In this document: in pieces, positions 35,301-46,900 of the stretch
Numbering within the stretch: the stretch's first letter is position 1
Layout: every line of letters starts with the position of its first letter
Origin: Ceratobasidium sp. AG-K
Lineage: Eukaryota > Basidiomycota > Agaricomycetes > Cantharellales > Ceratobasidiaceae
Length of the DNA: 64,000 nucleotides
NCBI GenBank assembly: GCA_037039685.1
Contig: JAWNGF010000013.1
Coordinates: 1,199,001-1,263,000, forward strand
Direction: 5' to 3'
Translations under genes and position numbers: made by a program
Notes under the pieces: model-generated
Told to the model about the DNA's origin: nothing
Database searches by the model: none
Seen by the model: only the letters and a program-made list of their open reading frames with translations

Positions 35301-38300
35301 GGACGAGAATCTCGCGCGCTTTGCCCTCGAGGACTTGGTGAGGGCTCAACCCAAGTCTGGGCTTGACCGAGAGGTTGGCACAGCGTTTCGTGCCATGAAG
35401 ACCGCAGAAACGGAAATCGTCGGTCTCATGAAAGCGATTTCCTCTCGCCAGATCCCTCCAGAATACATGAATAGGCACCTGATGTCGGCGTACCCTTCGC
35501 ACTACAAGGAGTTCTCGCGTGAAGTGCCCGCGTGGATTCTGGCCGTGTCTAGACAACATGGCGTTGGGAACCGGGATACACGGGACGCAGACCAAGGGTG
35601 GCAACGGACAGGAAAGACCAAGAACTACTCCTCGATTGTCGAATTCTGGGCTGCTGGGCAAGATCTAAAGTTTTTGAATGTGCAAGAGGAGGAGCAGGCG
35701 ACGACCAAGAAACGCAAGAAAGAACAAATTGCAAGCCTCAACATGTACGATATTCTCGAAGCGGAGGCCGCTGAGGGCACGGACGACTCGAGTAGCGATC
35801 ATGGTAAGCACAAATTACGCATTTTTCAAGTTTCTGATCGAGGATTTAATAACGATTCATGTTATCAGAGTCGGTGGATTCCGAACCTATATTTGATCCC
35901 CAGCAAGAACTTCTTCTATTTCTGCGCCGACACGGCCTTGAAGAGATACCCTCGATTCCCGATTCTTCTCGACAGCTTGAAGTACTTCGAACCGATCCAA
36001 AAGTTTGGAGCATGTCTTTGGTTGAAAGGAGAGCGCTACACAACATCTGGATCACGGCGGCCAGCGAGTCTCTTCGTAAGCGTCAGGTGGAGGACTTTGA
36101 GCGTCTGCGGCAAGCGCATGCCCGAGCTCGAAAAAACTTTGAAGAAAGGAAAGACCAAGTACGTACCAATCCGCCTTATGACGTCGTATCTCTAACATTG
36201 ATTGTTATTTCAAGGCTCGAGCGAATGTTTTGAAACGTGCGCATATTATTGGTTGTACAACCACAGGTGAGCATCGCTTTCCGGCCAGCATCAACGATAA
36301 ATAGTGACTATCTGGAAAACTTAGGCGCTGCCAAGATTATTTCTTTGCTCTCGGTGGGTGGAAGTCTTGCCGACGAGTTGATAATATAGGCTCATTGTAA
36401 TTTTACTTGGCAGAGCGTAGAGCCGAAGGTTATGATCGTAGAAGAGGCAGGCCAGGTACTCGAGTCGCATATACTAGGGAGTTTGGTGGAGTCCGTCCAG
36501 CAAGTCATCATGATCGGAGATCCTCTACAGCTACGACCCAACGTCAGCAGCTACAGTGAGATCTTACCATTCGTTCCAAGCCGCCTAACCTGACCTTCTG
36601 ACTTTGCACTTGCCGTATCTAGAGCTCTCCATGGATAACCCCAACACTGGCAAGATATACAGATTCGATCAGAGCTTAATGGAGCGCCTGTCGACCTCTG
36701 GTTTCCCGATGTCGCAGCTGGCCGTTCAGCGGCGAATGCGGCCTGAAATATCATCATTGATCAGGTACGCATATATCAGTCGCTTAACAGACCGGATACA
36801 CTTAGCTTTTGTGCTACTAGGAATACGTTGTATCCTGAGCTGAAAGACAATGAACTCGTCTTCAAGTACCCTCACGTTCGCGGAATGAGCAAGGATGTCT
36901 ACTTCATCAGCCACACAAACAAGGAATCTGGCGGAGGAGACGAGTCGGTATCCAAGCATAACCAATACGAGGTTTGCCTTTTTGATTTGATTTGAGCCTC
37001 TTCTCATTTGGCCTTCAGGTTGACATGATTCATGACTTAGTGATACACTTGCTCAAGTTAGTGCTCTAATTCCGAAATTAACTTTTGCACTAACATGGAT
37101 GCGCAGACAAGGGTGTTATAACAAGGAAGGGGACATCGTCATCCTTGCGGCCTACTTAGGTCAGATACCAAAAATTCGTCAAAAGCTGCGCGGCGTAGTG
37201 GCGACCCTGGTCGACGAACGAGACGCAGATCTTCTCGAGCAACGTGGCGTCGAGGAACAAGAAGAGACTTTCCAAACGGTGGATGTTTCCCAGCAAGTCA
37301 TTATTCGGTAAGTGTATATTGTTTATGTGTGCTCTCAGTGACGTTGACGCGTTCCTGAACAGTACTCTGGATAACTTTCAAGGTGAAGAAGGGAAAGTTA
37401 TCTTACTCAGCCTGGTTCGTAACAGCGGAACGCCATTCGACGGAACGGTCGAAGGTTTGCAGTATGGAGGAAGAGCCCCAATCGGTTTTCTGAAGGTGAG
37501 CTGACGTCAGATCAGACCATTGAATCAGGTGTCAACTTGAGTTTACCAAGTCCAACAATCGCACAAACGTCGGGCTTTCCCGAGCCAAGCATGGTCTTTA
37601 CATCTTCGGAAATGCACCCGAGCTTGCGCGAGGTAGTCAAATGTGGGCGAATGTACTTCGGGAGCTGCATACATCTGAGGCTGGGGGCATCGGGAAGGGC
37701 TTCCGGATATCGTGCCACAATCACCCGGAATACGAACAATGGATTGATCGACCAGGAGCGCTGAAGCAAGTGTCTCCAGAAGGTGGGAATTCATCCATTG
37801 GTTTCATGGCATTGCTAAAAAAAAGTGTTCGATATGTCCCTCCCATGTGCAGGAGGATGCCGTCGGGACTGCTTGGCGAAGCTCCCTTGCAATCATTTGT
37901 GCCCTTTGAAGGTATGCTTGAATCTCAGTTTAATTCCGCCGTACTTATTTAGTTGAAACGCAGTGCCACGCGGATGATCCTCAACACATTACCACGCAGT
38001 GCAAAGAGCCTTGCCTTCGACTTTGTCCCGCCCGACACCCGTGCGACCGACGGTGCTGGGAGTGTGCCAAGACATTGGGAGACTGCCGCTTCCCAGTTCA
38101 CAACATCTCACTTCCGTGTGGGCATGCACACCCTTCCGCGCCGTGGTGAGTGCATAGTCAGTAGAGATCGTTCCAGCGATTTGACAAACACTATAACCAG
38201 CTACCTGGCTCAACTCCCGGAGAAGATTATTTGCCATGTTCAGATTCAGAATGTCCCGCTCCCGTGTGGACACGCACATCCTTCCGTACCATGGTACGCA

Positions 38301-40949
38301 CACAGCTGATGGAACTCACCCCAGTGATCTCACAACCAAGCTACCAGCTCTCGTGCTCGATTGCCAGAGACGATCCAGTGCAATGTTCAAATTCGCAATA
38401 TCACGCTTCCGTGTGGACATGTGCTTCCTTCTGCGCCATGGTGAGTGCATCATTCTTAGCACTCGCCTTGGAAAATCTTATGACATCGTTACCAGCCATA
38501 CCGCTCGAAACCTAGAGAGCATCCAGTGTCAAGTTCAAGTCAATCGGCAGCTTCCAACATGCGAACATATCGCGACAATACCCTGCCATCAGGATTCGAC
38601 CACCTATTACTGCCGACAAAAGTGTAGGGTCAATCGGTCATGCTGTTCCACGCCTTGCGCATCGGAGTGTGGGGGGTGCAAAACCCTTAGCGCACCAAAG
38701 GCCCGCACGGAAGCTCCGCTCAATAATACACCTCCCCTCGCTCTGATCGCGCGCACCAAACACAAGGCACATCCCTGTGGAAAGGCCCTACCTTGTGGAC
38801 ACGCATGCAAGAGGGAATGCAAGGCAGGTCATTTATGCTTGGGTGCGTGCGAGGACAAGTGTTGGCAGATTTGTACGCATAAGGGCTGTGACCGTTCTTG
38901 TTCTACGCCCTGTGGACCGTGTGCGCTACCTTGTGACTGGAAATGCCCCCATGCTAAATGCCCGGATACCTGCAACATAGTAAGTTCAGATTTTTGACTC
39001 GTTTCGCTACGAGAATTAATGGCGTAGGCATGCACTCGGTTACCTTGCGACAAGAAATGCCCAACAGTGCTTATCTGTGGCCATCCTTGCCCTTCAGGTG
39101 AGCAAGTCAACTGGCGTTGTCGCTAGGAGTGCCAACAAATTCGAAACCTAGTGTGCGGTGAGCCTTGTATCCTACAAACTTGTCCGGCCTGTGCCAAAGG
39201 TGAACCTCTGGATGAGATCGTCCAGCAGATGCAAAATACCCACCTACACGACACTGATGGCGGTGGCAACAAGGACGATCAGGGCACGGGTTTGAGTACG
39301 ATTCTTGGATCGACCTTGGGCCGATTTTGGTCGAGCGAGCCAAGATCTTTGCCGGCAGCGGCTGCTGCGACTATCCCCGACCTCCGCTCAATGACCATCA
39401 CTCTGGCTTGTAAACATGTCTTCCCGGTCGAAACCCTCGATCAGATCACTGGACTCCATGGATTCTACGAGAAGGACAGGAACGGCAGCTGGTCCAGGCC
39501 AACAACGCCCAACACTTCGAGGTACAGTTGCTCGTTGCCGGTTTGCCCTACGTGTGGCAGGGGTATCGATTCGCTTCGTTACGGCCGCGTTTACAAGAGT
39601 TTCCATTTCACCATTTCCCAGCATAATATTGCGCGGAGCTTTTCAGGGACGCTGAATGGGATAGTCCCCGAGTTGACTGCTGTTCGCCAAGATCTCGAAG
39701 GCGCAGTCTTCAAAGTGGTCGGGGATTCGTTATCCACCAACGCATCGATTACACTCACGGACGACACTCGACGGAAAATCTCCAGCAAGATTCAGCGGAT
39801 GGTCCACAAAAATCAACCCACACCAGCAGTACTCCTCAGCGACCTTCGTAACCTTCGCGCATTCTCCAAGCATGACGATGAAGCTTGGAAACAAGCTGCC
39901 GCAAAAGCCTTTGGGACATATCAATCAGCAAGGAAGTTCACTTCCCGGCCCGATCCCACGATCCAGACGTACCAAAAATCTCTTACACGTCTCTTCCAAG
40001 AAAACCTAGTACAAGCAGGCCTAGGACGCCCCCGTGGCACACCTGAAAGGTTGAAGCAGGACGCTTTGCGAGTCGCTCGTTTGCAAGTCGGACATTTACC
40101 ACCACGTGCTGGCCTCCGATATATCGTTGAAGCTTATTGGGTAATGGTCGAAATATTGGTGCTACTAGGCAGATCGACCAGTAAAGCTATCAGCCAGCTT
40201 CAAGCCCACAAGTCCAGCCCCGGGGGTTTCGAGAACTGGGAAAATTTGGCCGAATTCTTCTTGCTCCGTGCGATCGCAGATACCGAGACGGCTTGCAAGA
40301 TTGCAATCCTTTCCGAGTCTTGGAACAAAGTGGTCAAATGCGAGATTCTACTGCTGTTCCTGCGCTTTGAGTTGGCCGCACACCACTGCCGCATGGCATT
40401 CGCCAAGTCGACGCCTTCAAAACCTGGGGAGCGAGCCAAGCTCGTCGAGAAGTACTCTCAAGGTATTGAACAGCTCAAGGCTGCGCAGACCACTGTTCCT
40501 TCCGATTATCTACAACGATGTGCTATGAATGGCCTTGACCCCAAGACCGGGCAGCAGTGGCTTCAGCGAAACTTTATCCAGCCATCAACAGCACTTCTTG
40601 GATTGTGGGAGGCGTTAAAGAAGACGACGAGCGGAGGGTTTTTCTACCAAGAATCGGTCAACGAACCCTGTTCAGACTTGTTGAAGGCGATGTTTGAAGA
40701 AACGGAGGCTCACCGCTCGAGTACGTGGTGCCGAAATACCAAAATATGCAATAATTCGCTAACTCACATGACGTTGTAGCAGTCGGTCGTATTTGTCAGT
40801 GTCAGAACGGGCATCCGTACGTCCTTGAAGGAGTATGCCATCTCTCTTCTCGTCGGGATCGGGTGACCGATTTGCTTTTTATTATCCAGGGCGACCCCAG
40901 GATGGGAAGAAGTGCTTGCACGGAATGTGGAGTTCTTAACGTGGGCTGA
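32387..40949 (+). CDS. ZNFX1/Hrr1/SAD-3-like NFX1-type zinc-finger SF1 helicase, copy B
   Basis: A long multi-exon gene starting MFLNRPNGPN with an Arg/Gly-rich segment (RRGRGGAPSRGRGG), one CCCH finger (CRFFLQGHCRDGTTCRFPH), the ZNFX1-type N-terminal region, and an SF1 helicase with GPPGTGK (about 35064-35081), VEEAGQ (about 36435), MIGDPLQLRP, QRRMRP, TLDNFQGEEGK and VGLSRAKHGLY, all intact. The NF-X1 zinc array follows (about 37850-39100), enlarged by two tandem 93-nt exons (38201-38293, 38348-38440). Then come a long helical region and a short RZ-type finger. In the RZ finger the conserved third ligand Cys (CGG in A and C) is replaced by GDP, and the protein ends at once after ECGVLNVG, so the finger is probably impaired. 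It is the most divergent of the three full copies. Relatives act in RNA silencing and dsRNA sensing. Exon count was not fully resolved; stop at 40947-40949. Confidence 0.88.
38201..38495 (+). repeat. Tandem duplication of a zinc-finger exon inside helicase copy B
   Basis: Two consecutive 93-nt exons (38201-38293 and 38348-38440), each with the form ...LPE.I.C.VQI.N..LPCGH..PS.P, are spaced 147-148 nt apart including introns. The first half of the next exon (from 38496) and the last half of the preceding one (ending 38145) are related to the same unit. Copies A and C go directly from the CGH.HPS.PW exon to the C.V...L.CEH exon, so B carries two extra units. Both added exons are multiples of three and keep the frame. 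Confidence 0.8.
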
Positions 40950-41676
40950 ACGAACAAATCTTTGTAATCTTGGAAGCATCCACTGAATTGACAAAGGGGA
41001 ACATTTTGATCATTGAATAGATGTATGTAGACACATGGACAGATTAAAGCGATCGAGCATGAACTATACGCTGTGACTGTTAGAAACCTGACAGCCCGCT
41101 TGGTTAGTCTCAGCCTTGACTATCCATGGGAGATTCGTTGCAAAGTCTGGAGGTGCCAGTGATGGAACCAACTTGATTCAACTGTGATTCGAATACTGAG
41201 GGTTTGTTTCAAGGAAATGTATGCGCCATTGAGCGGAAATAGTTACTGTTAGACAGTTACCTGGATAAGCAGGTTTGGCATACTTCAGAACTCATATTTG
41301 ACTCGAGAGGTGTACCCCTCGACGGGTTTACATACAACTGGTGGGCGCCAAGGAAACTAGTTGTGGCGATCAAGGCGATTGTGGTCAGCAGCATGACACT
41401 CAGGGAGGCTCAAACCCTATATGCGTGGATCAAGGTTTCATTATGAGATTTGGCGATTTATTAGATTTATCAAACCCCCCTCTGCAAACTCGCACTTGCT
41501 TCCCGCAAGTTCGCCGAAATTGGCTCCCGGTATCTACCACTCTCATCGGATTGTATGCGCTCGTGAACTGTCACGAGTGCGACGAGAAAGGTCCGGCCAT
41601 CACGAGGCCCCGTGAGCTAAACGAGATTTTCGGCTTTTGGTAGAGCACCAGCACTCTCTAATATCTAGTCCCACAG
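40950..41676. other. Spacer between copy B and fragment B'
   Basis: Not alignable by eye to the helicase genes. A 100-codon plus-strand frame at 41341-41643 contains several Cys but no NF-X1 spacing; it could supply an upstream exon for B' but nothing proves it. Confidence 0.4.
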
Positions 41677-43482
41677 GCATGTACACGATTGCCTTGCGAT
41701 AAGAAATGCCCAATGACGCTTAAGTGTGGCCATCCATGTCCTTCGGGTGAGTGTCTTAGTGTGCAGCACTTCTTAGGTGTATCAACATCCCCCGAATTTA
41801 GTATGGGGTGAACCCTGTACACTGCAGATCTGCCCAACGTGTGCGAGCGGAAACAGTGTGGGGGCAATTACCGACCGGATGAAGAATACGGCCTTAAATG
41901 GAGGAAGCGTCAGTCTCCGTTCCATGACGATTACGCTACCTTGCCGGCACGTTTTTACCGTGGAAGAACTGGATCGTGTGACTCGTCTCGACAAATTCTA
42001 CGAGAGGAGTGGCAAAGGCAACTGGTCCAAGCCAACAACGCCAGACGAGAAGTATGCTATACCTGTTTGCCCTACGTGCCAAGGGGAAATCGACACGCTC
42101 CGCTATGGTCGCGTTTGCAAACGCTTCGCCATTACTATTTCTCAGTGCAACATTGCACGAAGTCTTTCATCTCGATTGAATGTGGCATCGAACTATCTCT
42201 CGGCCTTTCGTCAAGGTATCGAGGATTTAATTACCAAAGTGGTTTCGACTTCATTGTCTTCCGGCACGTTCAATGCGCTTGCGCTCAATGGCCGCCAGGG
42301 AAATTCTGGCAGGCTCAACTGGGTGATTGGCCAGAGCGCGAATACCCCAACTCCCACGGAACTTCTGGGCAACCTCTCCGAGTTTCATGGATTCTCCAAA
42401 CGCGACGAGCAAGCCTGGAAACAAGCTATTTCCAAAGTCTTGGATGCTTATCAATTAGCAAGACAGATCCGCTCTCATCGTGATCACACTATCCAAGCCT
42501 ACCAGAACTCACTCACGCGCTGTTACCAAGCCGAATTTCCACAACCTATTAGGAGGGGTCGTCCGCACGGCAACACTGAAGAGCTGAACCCGGATGCTCT
42601 CTATGTAGCTCGCCTTCGGGTTGGGCAGTTACCTCCCCGTGCCAGCCTTCGATATATCGTCGAGGTATATTGGACGACCATCGAAACCTTGGTACTGCTA
42701 GGAAGAGCGATTAGCAAAGCAATTATTCAACCCCGAGGTCGCAAATTCAGCTTGACCGGTTTCGAAGACTGGGGTAACCTCGCCGAGTTTTTCTTCCTTC
42801 GCGCAATAGCAGATTCCGAAACAGCTTGCAAAATTGCCATTATTTCTGAGTCCTGGAATAAAGCGGTCAGGTGCGAGGCGCTGTCAGCATTTATCCGCTT
42901 CGAGTTAGCTGCCCACTGGTGTCGCACAGCCCTTGGGAGGAACCTGCCTATGAGCGCTGGGGAACGATTTGAGCTTGCCAATAAGTGCTCCTATGGTATC
43001 GAGCAGCTCAAGGCACTACAGACCCGGGTCCCTTCAGAATACTTTCAGAGACGCGGCTACGACAGCCTGGACGACGGTATAGGATACGATTGGGTTCAAG
43101 AAGACTTTACCCGGCCGATTGCGATACTTCTTAGATCGTGGGAAATACTGAGGCAACTAGCGAACGGACAGTCTCCTTACCGGGAAGCGGCAAATGAGCC
43201 TTTTTTCACCGCACTGAATGGTTTGTTTAAGGATATGGAAGGTCTGCGCTCGGGTAAGCCGTCCTGGTCCATTGTAGCCCGAATTACTTTGCTCATGTCG
43301 ACGATGTTGTAGAGACCGGCCCTGTTCGTCAATGCTGGAATGGACATCCATATGTTATCACAGGAGTGAGCTCTCACTTAATTTGTTAGTAATTACTTGC
43401 TGACCGGTTTTGACGCCATTAGCGTGAGCTTCAAGCGGGAGGAAGTATTTGTACTGAGTGCGGAGTTATGACTGAGGGTTGA
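41677..43482 (+). pseudogene. Helicase-less C-terminal duplicate (B') of the ZNFX1-like genes
   Basis: Begins right after an acceptor (cccacag) with the exon ACTRLPCDKKC, continues with a WGEPC...CPTCASG segment, the C-terminal helical region (RSMTITLPCRHVF, PVCPTCQGEIDTLRYGRVC, QLPPRASLRYIVE, LAEFFFLRAIAD) and an RZ-like finger (CWNGHPYVITG joined to RELQAGGSICTECG) ending MTEG and stop. About 1.8 kb equals the last quarter of copy B. The frame is open through all exons and shared splice sites, but CCCH fingers, helicase and most of the NF-X1 array are missing and no start codon is apparent. Like copy B it lacks the third RZ cysteine and ends shortly after ECGV, and the sequence after the stop (acgaacaaat) is shared with B, so B and B' are sisters. 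It could be a recent relic or a truncated gene using an unseen upstream exon. Confidence 0.75.
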
Positions 43483-43926
43483 ACGAACAAATTTGTTTAG
43501 CTTCAAGGGCTCTGCTTTGTAGCAATGAGTTGGAGAAGGAAGATATGGCGGATTAAACTGAATACATGCTCTGAACTCGATCAACTTAGTAGATATGAAA
43601 GAGACCAAGAAGAGGCTTGTATGTGACTTGAGATGTAGAGAACTGTGAGCCATTAGTAGCATGCCCTCCAGACGGGGCGGAAAGAAACTGTTACGTCTGC
43701 GAATGGTACAATACTGCTTAACAGGGAGAATGTTCATCTTTATTCGTGACGACGCCCGCACTACGCCGGGAGCCCTCCTGGGCGAATCGGGATTTAGCCG
43801 ACGAAGCCAAATTAGACTGATTGGTTACATCATTTTCCGTGGACGGGCGGTTACGGGTGGCTAACTAAATTACATGTGCCACTTGATTTTCCCGGCCACG
43901 ACTACGGTGTACTCAGACCTCCAAAT
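43483..43926. other. Intergenic; promoter region of helicase copy C
   Basis: No gene recognised; separates fragment B' from copy C. Confidence 0.5.
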
Positions 43927-46900
43927 ATGTCTTCAAATACTCCCAATCGAGCCGGACGCGGGGGCGCCCCGAAACGAGGCCGGCAGAAATCGAATGCTGC
44001 GAATAATCAGCCTGCTACTAACAACCCTGCGCCGCGAGGTCAGCATTCTATGTCTGTGCCGTGTCTATTCAAATTTTTAATCTTTGAATGGGCAAAAGGC
44101 AGGGGAAGAGGTGGCCCTATGGCCTCAGGTCAACCGTGCCGCGATTTTCTCACCGGTAATTGTTCTCGTGGTGCGAATTGCAGGTTCTCCCATGTAACCC
44201 AGGACAACAACGACGGTGGCCCATCCCAGCCTCAGCCGCCACAAGACTTACAAGCTCACTTCCGCACCATTGGATTGGGCAACTTTCCAGGCCTCGCGAA
44301 CGACCAATTCTCAGTAGCTGGGACAAACGCCACGCCGGGGCAAACTCACAATTCGCTAAAGCAATATGTCAACGACTCATTCCGTTTCGACATTCCGGAA
44401 CAAGTGTACCGCTTTATCAACCTTTTATGCAACGCTAGCTCTCAGAATGCCTTGTGGGTATGTGCACTTGGTCCCTTGGCATTCACTCGTTCAGATTGCT
44501 TATAAATTTTTACACCTTTGCTAGACACCCGAGGATGGACAGGTACGTGGAGATAACTTCAGTGTATTACACGAGCTTACTGATTTTACCAGAATCACCT
44601 CCATGAACTTGTCAAGGTGGGCTTCGGGTTCAAAAAGTATGGAATCGCCTAATTTTGTACTTAGGGTAATGGGATCCTGCGCCTCGGAGACGCCATTCGG
44701 TTTCCTAGCGAAACCAACCGCCCGTGGTCGTTTCAGCGCGGATATATACCCATATTTACGGTGAGTCTCTTCTTTTCACATCGGCATGAACACCCAAATG
44801 ACACTTTGTCAGTACTTGGCTTCCGAATGGGTTGTCAAAAGTACAATGAATAGCGACGTTAAGTGAGTACGAAAGACATCGCTGGGCATGTCAGCTCAAA
44901 CAATACTAGTGCATTGTATGGCCTTGTTCATGGCGAATTGGGAACCATTCGTACAACCACCGAGAGCCACCTCGAACGTCTGATGGCAGCAAAAAGTTTC
45001 AGAGAAGGTGCTAAGCCACTCAGCGGCAAACAGGTGTTCAAAGTCATATTCGTAACGCTCTTCGAGTACGTAACACGCCACGCGGGTTGATAATATCTAA
45101 AAGCCTATCGCAGATATCTCACTCGATTTAAGGATGCAACAGCTCACAATCCTGGAGTGCGCGAGTTTGCTGAACGTGTTGCGTGCTGGTTCGACGAGTG
45201 GGCAAATGCGCTGCGTGCGAATCCCCCATTTGACGACGAATGCGCGGGCTACGAGGACGACAAACGAGCGATGGTTATTGAGAATATTCGACGAGACAAG
45301 GATCGCCTCTTGCGCAAGGTCCATCAAGGCGAGACCCGAGTCGTTCGTCCGCCGGAGCGCCAGCGGCGCCAGCTATCTACTACTGAGGGAATAATCGCTC
45401 AACTGCAGCGGAATTGCGATTACGACGGTCCCGGGGAGCTTCGCGAACTCGGACCGCGACACGACAACGACCATGCGGCGATTGGAATGATTCGTGTGGC
45501 CCCAACTCACAAGGAGCTACTCAGCGATGACGATCCCTACCTTCCAGGCAACTTTTTCGAGGCGCCACATTTCCACGATTCCGATAGCATTGAGCGGCTC
45601 CTTGACATACAGTTCCGGCTTTTGAGAGAAGAGTTGATGTGAGTATCAAACGAATTCTCGGCTTTATGGCTCGATCCTAAACATCGCGACCCTCAGAGCG
45701 CCAATCCGTATGGCTGTGCAGCTCATCGTTTCAGACATGGAGATGCCGGATTCATCGACCACAAAGCTATCCCAAATCATGCAAGCCGGTGGTGGGCGCT
45801 ATGCGGCTCCAGCCAATGCTCAGGAATCCGTCATATTCAGCGTATTCACAAACGTGACCTTCGAACCACTATTGCTCAACAACCGCGGAACCTCCGTCGG
45901 AGTCGAATTCGACAGCCCTCCTGGGAAACCAAGGAGCCCACAGGCTCAAGCCCGTGCCGACTATTGGGAACAAGTAGCCAAGAAACGACTCATGCTTGGC
46001 GGACTGGTTGCTTTGATTTGGAAGAACGCGGGTGGCGTTGAGATTCACGTAGGAACTGTGGCGAGCACGCCCCGCGACCTCGTTGAGTCGGCAAGGAAAA
46101 ATACTGGGAAGGACCGTGTCTCCATTCGTGTATCATTTTTCGACGCCGCAGCCGAGCTTCGCATCGTCCAATCGCTTCAAAACAACCGAAATCAAGGGAC
46201 ACGAGTCTTGATCGAGGCTCCCGTATTCTATGAAGGGATTCGTCCATTCCTCGAGGCGCTCAAAAAGGATCCAGAGCTTCTGCCCTTTTCTCAGTACTTG
46301 AAGCACCAGAGCAAAGAAGAATTGAGTGCCACAGTGATCCGGCCACCTCTGTACTCGCTTACACCCCAATTTGCTTTCGAGCTCAAGGATATGTTCCTCC
46401 CTAGTGCCCATGTGCAATCCCTTCGCCTGACCACAAGTGACCCAAACTCTGTGGTTCGTGCACGGGCGATGCTACAAAATAGTCGATTGGACCCCAGTCA
46501 AGCCGATGCCGTGGTAGACTCGCTCACTCGAGAGGTTTCTTTGATTCAAGGGTAAGTTCGTGGCTTATCCTGCCGGTACATGTGAAATTGAATCTTGAGT
46601 ACTTTCCCAGCCCACCTGGAACAGGAAAGGTGGGAGCCCGGGCATACTCCCCGCTTGACCGACTTACTCACCATGGTACATGTTTTAGAGCTATACCGGG
46701 TTGGAGCTTATCCGCATTCTCATCAAAAACGACATATCCCCTATCCTCTTGGTCGCATATACGAACCACGCGCTCGACCACATGCTCAAAGGAATCCTGG
46801 AAGCTGATATCACTAACAATATCATCCGACTGGGCTCGCGCTTTGCTGTGGATGAACGGCTCGCCAGTTTCTCCATGGACGAGGCTGAAAAGGTGCAGAC

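Noticed and set aside
40947..41680. Idea that copy B and fragment B' form one long gene
   Set aside because: Both end in their own RZ-like finger and stop, and B' restarts at an exon found earlier in B, so it is a duplicate rather than a continuation.
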